Source: Halopiger aswanensis
GTDB lineage: Archaea > Halobacteriota > Halobacteria > Halobacteriales > Natrialbaceae
Reading direction: 5' to 3'
DNA length: 64,000 nt
NCBI RefSeq assembly: GCF_003610195.1
Contig: NZ_RAPO01000004.1
Location: 248,001-312,000 of the forward strand
The position numbers were made by a program, and so were the translations under genes. The first letter of the stretch is position 1, and every line of letters starts with the position of its first letter. A model generated the notes under the pieces. The model was not told the DNA's origin. It searched no databases and saw only the letters and a program-made list of their open reading frames with translations. Below are positions 53,676 through 61,949 of this stretch, piece after piece.

Positions 53676-54716
53676 CTGCCCACCTCGTCGCACTCGTTGC
53701 GACGATTCGGATCGTCTCCGACTTCCCGCGTTCGCCGCCGACCGTCGCGCACTCTTCTGTCGCCGCTCCGCGAAGCATTCCGTCCATTCAACCCTGTTTA
53801 TCGAATCCCACCCCTCGTCTCCGTTTGTCGACTTTCACTCCTCGCCTTCGAAAGCGAGCCCGGACACTCTCGGGGGCGGGCGTGACGTTATTACGCCGGA
53901 TCCGCGATCCGTTCTCGGTGTAACTCTCGGGTTACCGCCGTTGCGGATAGCCACTGCCTCGCTTTCCTGCGATTCCTCTTCGCACACTCGCTCGTGCCCG
54001 CGGAGGTGCCGGGATGAGCGTCGCGATGGGCGGACGGACACGGTACCGGCATCGACGGCCCCGGCGGTTCAGCAGTCGAGTCGCGCTCGAGCGACGGAAC
54101 CATCGGATCGGGGACGATGCGATCGGAATCCCGGTCACGAGGTCTCGAGTACGAGCGCCGGTCGTTCGACACGTCTCGTGTACCGGTCCGCGGACAGCGA
54201 TTCAAACCCCGGCTCGGCGGCGAATCGCGTTCGAAGTGGTAGGTGCCTCCCGACGAAGCCGTCCACCTCGAGTGGCATCCTCACCAGTAGCCACCTCGAG
54301 TGAGATCCTCACCGGCACAGTTCTAGCGCAGCCTCGGCAATTCGACGTAGCGGAGACGGAACGAGGAACCGAAGCCTCGAGGAGCGTCTACGCGAACTCG
54401 AGCCACGATCTCGACCGATACGTGGTAGATACAACGCGAAACGCCCGTCCCGTCGTTCGAACTGGACGGTCATGTGGATGGGCGTGGGATACGCAGAGGA
54501 ATAGCGTTTGAATGTCACAGCGCGTCTCGAGAGACCGTGAATCGTGCTCGAACCGCTCACCGAACTCCACTATACGATCCGACGGCCGATCGCGCGCAGC
54601 TGTGCGTCGTACCAGTGTGAGCCGGGAGTGAATCGACGAAGACGACGAAAACGGAGCGGAACGATACTACGGGGGAACTGGAACGTGTGCAGGAGCGACG
54701 TCAGTCTCTCCGAGGA
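53676..54716. other. Intergenic stretch, about 1 kb, no supported gene
   Basis: No frame here has a credible product: all are Arg/Ser-rich shadows. The only structure found is a 23-base imperfect direct repeat (54262-54284 and 54291-54313). It may hold decayed genes. Confidence 0.5.
54262..54313. repeat. 23-base imperfect direct repeat, 29-base period
   Basis: CCACCTCGAGTGgcATCCTC and CCACCTCGAGTGagATCCTC, each followed by ACC; two mismatches. Confidence 0.55.
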
Positions 54717-56525
54717 TTACTCGACCGTGACGCTTTTCGCGAGGTTCCGCGGCTTGTCGATCGGCCGATCGAGCAGTTTCGCAGCGTAGTACGACAGCAA
54801 CTGGAGCTGAACGTTCGCGAGCAGGCCCGCCCAGACGGGGTGGGTCTCGGGGACCCACAGGTGGGCGTCGGCGACGTCGACCAGCGGGTGGTCGTCGGGC
54901 CCGACGGCGACGATCGGCGCGCCGCGGGACTGCGCCTCGATCGCGTTGGTTTTCGTTTTCTCGTCGTCGCCGCCCGTGTAGACCGCGAAGATCGGCGACG
55001 CCGAGGTGACGAGCGCGAGCGGCCCGTGCTTGAGTTGCCCCGACGCGAACCCCTCCGCGTGCTCGTAGGTGATCTCCTTGAACTTCAGCGCGCCCTCGAG
55101 CGCTACCGAGTGGCCGAAGCCGTTCCCGATGAAAAAGTACGACTCGCTGTCCATGAACTCCCGGGCGAGCGCCCTGGCTCGCGACGTCTCCAGGACGGTC
55201 TCGACGTGTCGGGGGAGGTCCGCGAGCGCGTTCAGCATCGCCTCGCGGTCGTCGGCCGGCGTCGCGTCCGGGACGTCGTCGGCGAGGCGCTGGGTCAACA
55301 GCGCGAGCGTCACCGCCTGCGAGGAGTAGGTCTTCGTCGCGGCGACGCCGACCTCCGGGCCGGCCCGGATGTATATCGCGTCGTCGGCCTCGCGGGCGGC
55401 CGTGGAGCCGACGACGTTCGTCACCGCGAGCGTTCGCGCACCGCGGCCGGCCGCCGTTCGGACCGCGTCCAGCGTGTCGGCCGTCTCGCCGCTTTGGGTG
55501 ACCGCAACGACGAGCGTGTTCTCGTCGACCGGCCCTGCGGCCGTGTCGTACTCGCTCGCGCGGAGGACCTCGGCGGGGATGCCGGCCGTCCGTAGCAACT
55601 GACCGCCGTACATCGCCGCGTGGTAGGACGTGCCGCATGCGACGAACTGGACGGAGTCGACGTCCGCGAACGCGCCGGCCTCGAGGTCGTCGAACGCGAC
55701 CGTTCCGTCCTCGATGCGACCCTCGATCGTGTTCGAGAGCGCCGTCGGCTGGGAGTGGATCTCCTTCTCCATGTAGTGGTCGTACTCGCCCTTGCCGGCG
55801 TCTTCCGGATCCCAGTCGACGGTGTCGACCGATCGATCGACCGGACTCCCCGCGAGGTCCGTGATCCGGTAGTCGTCGGGCTCCAGAACGACGAGGTCGC
55901 CGTCCTCGAGGTAGATCACCTCGTCGGTGTGGTCGAGGAAGGCCGGCACGTCGCTGGCGAGGAACCACTCCTCGTCGGCCAGTCCCAGCACGAGGGGCGA
56001 TCCCTTCCGTGCGGCGTAGACGCGCTCCTCGCCGTCGACGATCGCGGCGATAGCGTAGCTGCCTTCGAGCGTGTCGACGGCCTTCCGGACCGCCAGCTCG
56101 GTGTCGTCGGTCTCTCGGCGGTACTCGTCGATGAGGTGCGGAATGACCTCGGTATCGGTGTCGCTCTCGAACTCGTGGCCCTTCTCGCGGAGCTCGGCCC
56201 TGAGTTCGTCGTAGTTGTCGATGACGCCGTTGTGAACGACGGCGACGTCACCCGCGGTGTCCGTGTGCGGGTGCGCGTTCTCGTCGGTCGGGGGCCCGTG
56301 GGTACTCCATCGGGTGTGGCCGATCCCGATGTTCCCGCTCGGCCGCGCGTCGAGCGTCGATTTCAGGTCGTCGACCTCGCCCGACGTCTTGTGAACCTTC
56401 ACGCCGGACCCGTTCTGTACGGCGATTCCCGCCGAGTCGTACCCGCGGTACTCGAGGTTCTCGAGTCCCGACAGCAGCGTCTCCGTCGCGTCACCGCGAC
56501 CGATGTGGGCGATGATGCCGCACAT
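54717..56525 (-). CDS. glmS: Glutamine-fructose-6-phosphate aminotransferase (isomerizing)
   Basis: 602 residues. N-terminal glutaminase domain with catalytic Cys2 (MCGIIAHIGRGDATETLLSG), GIGHTRWSTHGPP and VVHNGVIDNYDELR; C-terminal pair of SIS domains with FVACGTSYHAAMYGGQLL, VVAVTQSGETADTLDAVRTA, FFIGNGFGHSVALEGALKFK and the standard end DKPRNLAKSVTVE. It makes glucosamine-6-phosphate, the entry to UDP-GlcNAc for the surface glycans that the operon 3 kb to the right assembles. Alone on the minus strand. Confidence 0.96.
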   Translation of the reverse strand: MCGIIAHIGRGDATETLLSGLENLEYRGYDSAGIAVQNGSGVKVHKTSGEVDDLKSTLDARPSGNIGIGHTRWSTHGPPTDENAHPHTDTAGDVAVVHNGVIDNYDELRAELREKGHEFESDTDTEVIPHLIDEYRRETDDTELAVRKAVDTLEGSYAIAAIVDGEERVYAARKGSPLVLGLADEEWFLASDVPAFLDHTDEVIYLEDGDLVVLEPDDYRITDLAGSPVDRSVDTVDWDPEDAGKGEYDHYMEKEIHSQPTALSNTIEGRIEDGTVAFDDLEAGAFADVDSVQFVACGTSYHAAMYGGQLLRTAGIPAEVLRASEYDTAAGPVDENTLVVAVTQSGETADTLDAVRTAAGRGARTLAVTNVVGSTAAREADDAIYIRAGPEVGVAATKTYSSQAVTLALLTQRLADDVPDATPADDREAMLNALADLPRHVETVLETSRARALAREFMDSESYFFIGNGFGHSVALEGALKFKEITYEHAEGFASGQLKHGPLALVTSASPIFAVYTGGDDEKTKTNAIEAQSRGAPIVAVGPDDHPLVDVADAHLWVPETHPVWAGLLANVQLQLLSYYAAKLLDRPIDKPRNLAKSVTVE

Positions 56526-57340
56526 CAGACGATCACCTCTCGGGAGACGACTGCGTTGATCGTATCGACGCGGTTCGAGACCGGTGCCCGAAGTACACTA
56601 CTGTATCGTGTCATAGCTGTCACCTGCCCGCGTCCGTCGTTCACTGTGAGACGGGCGGGTCTCTACGCTCACCGTGTCTCGAAGCGCCCATTACTATAGG
56701 ACGGATAAGCCGGCCGCTATCGACCGCCGAAGACGGTTTCAGCTGGCGCAAATTTCGTACGGTCGACTCGGTATCGGCGGCGCCTCGGTCGAGCCGCTCA
56801 ATTCGAACGGGACGCTCGCCGGACGCTCGAGGCGACCGAGACGTCTGTCGAGCAGCCGGTCGCCGCTCACGGTCTCGATCACGACGACCGCGTTTCGGGC
56901 CGCTCGAGGACGACGGCTGGCCACCGCCGCATCGTGACCGTCGTTCGACAGCCGGTCATCTGATAGCCGGTCGTTCGACAGCTGGTCGCCCGCCGCTCGC
57001 AGTATTCCGACGCGTCGGCGGTCGGTACCGTCCGATAGCCGATCCTGTGAGCGAAACGCATTGAGGTAGCTGTATCCACCGCAAGCGATGCCTTCCGTTC
57101 GGATCCGATCGAACGCGATCGGACTCGAGGAGCGACGTTCGGTCGTTCCTCGTTCTCTCACGTAGCGACCGGAAGAGTCACGTAGCGACGAGAAGGGACG
57201 GCCGCCGCGGACGGTCGGTGAGCCGATTACCGCTAGCGGCTGCTGATGATGGTGTGCCGGGGGATACTGGTGATGGTGTGCCGGGGGATACTGGTGACGG
57301 TAGGCGGCGGACGAGCGAAAGGAAGAGCGGTCCGAGACGC
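56526..57340. other. Intergenic stretch with short repeats, no supported gene
   Basis: About 815 bases. A minus-strand frame covers most of it but encodes a basic, His/Pro/Arg-rich product. Short direct repeats occur at 56940-56990 (GTCGTTCGACAGC and TGATAGCCGG) and a 24-bp tandem duplication at 57247-57294. Confidence 0.5.
57247..57294. repeat. 24-bp perfect tandem duplication
   Basis: The unit starting TGATGGTGTGCCGGGGGATA and ending CTGG is present twice in a row; just beyond the 3' end of the membrane-anchored regulator gene. Confidence 0.8.
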
Positions 57341-58018
57341 TTACGGGATGGGATTCTCGACGTCTCCCGCCGTTCCCGGATCGTCGCAATCGTCGGTACC
57401 GGTCGACTCGGTTGCGGACAGGGTGATAACGTTCTCCCGGCCGACCGATTCTTTTTCGACGACGCCGTCAGCGTGCATCTGCGAGCAGATCCGGCTGACT
57501 TTCGACTTCGACCAACCGGTTTCCTCCGTGATCCGGTGCTGACGGATTTCACCGCCGTTCGCGACCAACAGTCTGACGACTTTGCCTTCGTCGCTCAGGA
57601 GTTCCGGCGGCGTCTCGGGCGAGAGGTACCGTTCGTACCCTCGGTGATCGGTGGTGGGTGAACTGCGTTCTTCGTGTGTGTGACGCGTGTCCCCTGACTG
57701 GTCTCTCTCGTCCGAGCCGCCGTCGGGTCCCGAGAACAACGGGCCGAACGCCGCTTCGAGATCACGGTCCAACGCCTCCACGAGGCGAAGCGCGATGAGC
57801 CCGCTGATCAGCAGAAACAGAACCGCGAGCAGGGCCTGTTCCCAGACCGTCGGCAGCTCGAGCGGCCGTAGCCAAGAGACCGGGACGCCGAACTGATCGG
57901 CTGGTCTCGATACGGCCGCGTGGACGTCATTCCGGCGTATCGTCGCCCGGGTCGCGTCGGTCGGCTGGCTAGCCGAACCGTGTGCGATCCGAGCCCGGAG
58001 TTTGACGGTGGATGCCAT
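57341..58018 (-). CDS. Membrane-anchored winged-helix protein
   Basis: 225 residues: a short N-terminal region, one membrane helix at about 60-80 (ALLAVLFLLISGLIALRLVE), an acidic/His-rich linker and a C-terminal winged helix at about 143-205 (LSDEGKVVRLLVANGGEIRQ, HRITEETGWSKSKVSRICSQ, VEKESVGRENVITL). This DUF7343-like arrangement with a membrane tether is common in haloarchaea; such proteins may sense the envelope state. Divergent from the glycan operon; a 12-base word occurs before both genes. Confidence 0.82.
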   Translation of the reverse strand: MASTVKLRARIAHGSASQPTDATRATIRRNDVHAAVSRPADQFGVPVSWLRPLELPTVWEQALLAVLFLLISGLIALRLVEALDRDLEAAFGPLFSGPDGGSDERDQSGDTRHTHEERSSPTTDHRGYERYLSPETPPELLSDEGKVVRLLVANGGEIRQHRITEETGWSKSKVSRICSQMHADGVVEKESVGRENVITLSATESTGTDDCDDPGTAGDVENPIP

Positions 58019-58398
58019 GGGTTATCGCGGTTCTGTTGCGGTCGGCTGGTCTCGGGTAGGGGTGATTGTGAGCGCCGACCGCATCCGAGACGAGGAGATC
58101 TTGCCTCTTCATTATAGAGCGCTACAGCCGGCTTAACAACGGTTTAAACGGTTCCGTCGCCGGTCGGTCTTCGTTCCGCAAATCCCGGCAAAAGCGCGTC
58201 CCGAACGCGAGATCGCGGTTCGGTCTCATCGCTGCAACGGTTTATTCGAGCTATAGTAAACCGCCCCGCCGATAGAGCGCTACTCGAGGCACGCCCCGCG
58301 GTTGCGGGTGTTCCGGAATTCGGACAGTCACCGCCGCACGCGGCCGTGTGGCGGCTACGCAACGCGACAACGATACCGACAACGTCGACAGCATACCC
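58019..58398. promoter_or_regulatory. Divergent control region with a repeated 12-mer
   Basis: 380 bases between the membrane-anchored winged-helix gene and the glycan operon. ATAGAGCGCTAC occurs at 58114-58125 and again at 58272-58283, with a palindromic AGCGCT core; one copy lies near each promoter. No gene inside. Confidence 0.5.
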
Positions 58399-59799
58399 AT
58401 GACCACGACACTCACCGATACGGAGAACCAATCGGACGACGGAAAGCGCGACCAAGACCCACAGGACCCGACGTCCGGCGGAACGACGTTCGAACACATC
58501 TCGAAGTCGGCGCCGAAGAACGCGACGATCTGTATCGTCGGCCTCGGCTACGTCGGCCTCCCGCTCGCGGTCGGGTTCGCACAGTCTGACTACCGCGTGA
58601 TCGGGTACGACGTCGACGACGAGACCGTCGACCGACTGCGAGCGGGCGTCGACACGACCGGCGAACTGTCGGCCGAGGGGATTCGCGACGACAATATCTC
58701 GTACACGACCTCCGCGGCCGAAATTAGCGAGGCCGACTACGTCATCATCACCGTTCCGACGCCAGTCGACGACGACGATCGACCGGATCTCACGTACGTC
58801 GAGCAAGCCGGCCGAACCGTCGGCTCGCGGATGGATCCCGGAACAACGGTGATCCTCGAGTCGACCGTCTACCCCGGGACGACCCGCGAGGTCCTCGTGC
58901 CGGCGCTCGAGGAGGCGTCCGAGCTGACCGCAGGCGAGGACTTCTTCGTCGGTTATTCGCCCGAACGCGCGACCCCGGGCGATCCTGACCACGGCCTCGC
59001 GGACGTCGTCAAGGTCGTCAGCGGCCAGAACGAGAAGGTCCTCGAGGACGTGGCGACGCTGTACGAGTCGGTCGTCGACGCGGGTGTCCACCGCGCGCCG
59101 TCGATCGAGGTCGCCGAAGCCTGCAAGGTCGTCGAGAACGCGCAGCGGGACCTCAACATCGCGTTCGTCAACGAACTCTCGATGGTCTTCGAGCGGCTGG
59201 ACGTCGACACGCAGGCCGTCCTCGAGGCCGCGGGCACGAAGTGGAACTTCCACGATTACCGCCCGGGGCTGGTCGGCGGCCACTGCATTCCGGTGGATCC
59301 GTACTTCCTCGCGCACCGATCGGCCCGAGAAGGGTTCGATCCCGAACTCGTGCACACGGGCCGGAAGGTCAACGAGTCGGTTCCGGACCACGTCGCGGAG
59401 CTGACGATCAAGGCGTTGAACGAGTGCCACAAGACGCTGCGCGAGAGCCGCGTCCTCGTCCTGGGGCTCTCGTACAAACCGGGCGTCGGAGACATCCGCA
59501 GCTCGAAGGTCGCCGACGTCGTCGACGCGCTCGCGGAGTACGACGTCGACATCGAGGGCTTCGACCCGTTCGCGGACGACGACGCGGTTCGAGAGGCGTT
59601 CGACCTCGAGGTTCAGGAGACGCTCTCCTTCGAGGGCGTCGACGCAATCGTGCTCGCCACGCCGCACGCGGAGTTCGAGCAACTGGACCTCGAGGCCGTC
59701 GCCGACGAACTCGCGGAGCGCCCCGCACTGGTCGACGTGACGGGGACGCTCGAGAAGGACGCGGCCGTCGAGGCCGGCTTCGTCTATCGGAGGTTGTGA
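58399..59799 (+). CDS. Nucleotide-sugar (UDP-N-acetylhexosamine-type) dehydrogenase
   Basis: 466 residues from the ATG at 58399 (a GTG at 58348 is an alternative). UDP-Glc/GDP-Man dehydrogenase family: NAD-binding GLGYVGLPLAVGFAQS (48-63), EVAEACKVVENAQRDLNIAF with the structural Lys and Asn, catalytic Cys296 in LVGGHCIPVDPYFLAHRS, and a C-terminal domain LVLGLSYKPGVGDIRSSK. The GGHCIPVDPYFL form is that of WbpO/VipA-type dehydrogenases that make UDP-N-acetylhexosaminuronic acids. First gene of a surface-glycan operon. Confidence 0.92.
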   Translation: MTTTLTDTENQSDDGKRDQDPQDPTSGGTTFEHISKSAPKNATICIVGLGYVGLPLAVGFAQSDYRVIGYDVDDETVDRLRAGVDTTGELSAEGIRDDNISYTTSAAEISEADYVIITVPTPVDDDDRPDLTYVEQAGRTVGSRMDPGTTVILESTVYPGTTREVLVPALEEASELTAGEDFFVGYSPERATPGDPDHGLADVVKVVSGQNEKVLEDVATLYESVVDAGVHRAPSIEVAEACKVVENAQRDLNIAFVNELSMVFERLDVDTQAVLEAAGTKWNFHDYRPGLVGGHCIPVDPYFLAHRSAREGFDPELVHTGRKVNESVPDHVAELTIKALNECHKTLRESRVLVLGLSYKPGVGDIRSSKVADVVDALAEYDVDIEGFDPFADDDAVREAFDLEVQETLSFEGVDAIVLATPHAEFEQLDLEAVADELAERPALVDVTGTLEKDAAVEAGFVYRRL

Positions 59800-59898
59800 G
59801 CCGATGCAAGTGCCGATACCGCCGACGGCGATGCGGACGCCGACCGGCGACTCGCGACGCTCCCTCGCCGCCACCAGCGACCGCGGAGGTGACGCGCG

Positions 59899-60966
59899 AT
59901 GCGCGTGATGATTACGATCCAGCATCCCGGCCACGTCCACTTCTTTCGGCACCCGATCGCCGAACTCCGGGAGCGCGGCCACGAGGTCCACGTCTTCGCT
60001 CGCGAGAACGACGTGGCGATCGAACTCCTCGAGGCGTACGACATCGACCACGAGGTGCTGGCCGGCGAATCGGGATCGCTGGTCTCGCTGGCCGCGGTGC
60101 AGGCGACCTACGAGACGCGGCTGCTTCGACGGGCCCGCCGGATCGACCCGGACGTGATCACCGCGATCGGCGGCGTCGCCGCCGCCCACGTGTCCTCGGT
60201 GTTGCGGACGAAGAGCCTCGTCTTCTACGACACCGAGCACGCGACGCTCATCACGAAGCTGGGCTACCCGTTCGCGGACGTGATCTGTACGCCCTCGTGC
60301 TACCGGGAGGAGATCGGCGCGAAGCAGGTGACCTACCCGGGCTACCACGAACTCGCCTACCTCCACCCCGACCGGTTCGAACCCGATCCGGCCGTCCTCG
60401 AGTCGGTCGGCCTCGAGTCCGAGGAGTCGTTCGCCGTCGTTCGACTCAGCAGTTGGGAGGCGTCCCACGACGTCGGCCACGGCGGCTTCGACGAGCCGCG
60501 CGAGATCGTCGACCGACTCGAGGACGCCGGCCTGACGGTGCTGCTCTCGGCCGAGGGCGAGCCGCCGGCCGACCTCGAGGCCTACCGGTTCTCGACGGCG
60601 CCCGAGCGGATGCACGACCTGCTCGCGTTCGCCGACGTGGTACTGAGCGAGGGCGCGACGACCGCGGCGGAAGCGGCCGTCCTCGGTACGCCGGCGGTCT
60701 ACGTGAACCCGCTCTCGCTCGGGTACACTCGGGAACTCGACGCGGAGTACGGACTCCTGTTCGAGTACAACGGCGAGAACCGCCACGTCCGCGGGCTCGA
60801 ACGGGCCGTCTCGACCGTCGAACGGCCGGCCGAGGAGTGGGCGGATCGCCGCGAGCGATTGCTGGACGACCGCGTCGACGTGACGAACGTCGTCGTCCGA
60901 CAACTCGAATCGCTCGCACGGCCGCGAGCGACGACCGAATCGACCCCGGCGACGAACGCGGGGTGA
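59899..60966 (+). CDS. DUF354 protein, GT-B-like fold
   Basis: 355 residues of the DUF354 family: MITIQHPGHVHFFRHPIAEL at the start, then DVITAIGGVAAAHVSSVL, VFYDTEHATLITKLGYPFAD, VICTPSCYREEIGAKQVTYP, GYHELAYLHPDRFEPDP and DLLAFADVVLSEGATTAAEA. The fold resembles UDP-GlcNAc 2-epimerase and GT-B glycosyltransferases. It probably processes or transfers a nucleotide sugar in glycan synthesis. Its stop overlaps the next GTG start. Confidence 0.88.
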   Translation: MRVMITIQHPGHVHFFRHPIAELRERGHEVHVFARENDVAIELLEAYDIDHEVLAGESGSLVSLAAVQATYETRLLRRARRIDPDVITAIGGVAAAHVSSVLRTKSLVFYDTEHATLITKLGYPFADVICTPSCYREEIGAKQVTYPGYHELAYLHPDRFEPDPAVLESVGLESEESFAVVRLSSWEASHDVGHGGFDEPREIVDRLEDAGLTVLLSAEGEPPADLEAYRFSTAPERMHDLLAFADVVLSEGATTAAEAAVLGTPAVYVNPLSLGYTRELDAEYGLLFEYNGENRHVRGLERAVSTVERPAEEWADRRERLLDDRVDVTNVVVRQLESLARPRATTESTPATNAG

Positions 60967-61949
60967 TCCGGACGGTGACGACGACGCTGAAGGTACTGCA
61001 GTTGGTCACGTCGCCGCGGCCGTTCTTCGATCAGCAGATCGCCGCGCTCGAGGACCGCGGCGTCGACTGCACGGTCCTCTCAGTCCCCGGCGCACACGAG
61101 GGCGACTCCTCGCGATCGCCGACGGCGTACGCGCGGTACTACGCCGAGGTTCTTTCCGAGCTCCGGTCGACCGAGTACGATTTGGTGCACGCCAACTACG
61201 GGCTCGTCGCGCCGGTCGCGCTCGCACAACCGATCCGCCCGGTCGTCACGACCCTGTGGGGGACGGATCTGATGAGCGACCGCGGCTGGCTCCGGTCGAT
61301 AAGCCGGCTAAGCGCGCGCCGCGCGGACGCCGCGATCGTGCCGAGTCCGGCCATGTCCCGGGAACTCGAGGCCGACCACGAGCTGATCCCGTTCGGCGTC
61401 GACACCGACCTGTTCCGGCCGATCCCGCGCGAAGCGGCCCGCGAGCGCGTCGGCTGGGAGACCGATCGCCCGGTCGCGCTGTTCCCGTACGATCGGACGC
61501 GATCGGTGAAGGACTTCCCGCGGGCGCGCCGACTCGTCGAGCGAGCGGACGCGGACCTCGAGTTGCGCACGGTCTCCGGCGTCGACCACGAGGAGATACC
61601 CTACTACATGAACGCCAGCGACGTGCTGCTGGTTACCTCGAGCCGGGAGAGCGGCCCGATGGTCGTCAAAGAGGCCGCAGCGTGCAACCTGCCGGTCGTC
61701 TCGACCGACGTCGGCTTCGTCCGCGAGACCCTCGAGGGGGTGGCCAACTGCGTCGTCAGCGACGCCGACTCCGAACTGGTCGACGGCCTCGAGCGAATCG
61801 CCACGGACGGCTCCCGTGCGAACGGTCGCGAAACGATCGACGATCTCGGCGTCGACGCCCTCGGAGATCGGCTTCTCGACGTCTACCGTCGGGCGATCGG
61901 TCGTCGCGGCGTCGACGATCGGAAAGCGGGGGTGAGCTATGGCGTATAG
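60963..61949 (+). CDS. Glycosyltransferase, GT4-like
   Basis: 328 residues from a GTG at 60963 that overlaps the previous stop (a GTG at 60975 is also possible). GT-B glycosyltransferase features: KVLQLVTSPRPFFDQQIAAL, DLVHANYGLVAPVALAQPIR, TTLWGTDLMSDRGW, VIPFGVDTDLFRP-type hinge (LIPFGVDTDLFRPIPREAAR), YYMNASDVLLVTSSRESGPM, VVKEAAACNLPVVSTDVGFV. The E-x7-E element near the end (ESGPMVVKEA) is the retaining catalytic motif. Adds a sugar to a lipid- or protein-linked glycan at the inner membrane face. Overlaps the next gene by 11 bases. Confidence 0.88.
   Translation: MIRTVTTTLKVLQLVTSPRPFFDQQIAALEDRGVDCTVLSVPGAHEGDSSRSPTAYARYYAEVLSELRSTEYDLVHANYGLVAPVALAQPIRPVVTTLWGTDLMSDRGWLRSISRLSARRADAAIVPSPAMSRELEADHELIPFGVDTDLFRPIPREAARERVGWETDRPVALFPYDRTRSVKDFPRARRLVERADADLELRTVSGVDHEEIPYYMNASDVLLVTSSRESGPMVVKEAAACNLPVVSTDVGFVRETLEGVANCVVSDADSELVDGLERIATDGSRANGRETIDDLGVDALGDRLLDVYRRAIGRRGVDDRKAGVSYGV

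Noticed and set aside
54190-54240. GATTCAAACCCCGG, resembling a tRNA T-loop
   Set aside because: No matching acceptor stem, D-arm or anticodon arm could be folded around it. No tRNA or rRNA gene was found in the window.
56739-57389. A 216-codon minus-strand frame with a His/Pro repeat (HQYPPAHHHQYPPAHHHQ)
   Set aside because: The repeat comes from the 24-bp tandem duplication; the product is strongly basic and overlaps the real regulator gene at its 3' end.
58144-60903. A 919-codon minus-strand frame opposite the glycan operon
   Set aside because: Its product is Arg- and Val-rich, an antisense shadow of the GC-rich codon pattern; the plus strand has clear families with intact motifs. The same reasoning removes other long antisense frames such as 4681-5829 and 20589-21857.
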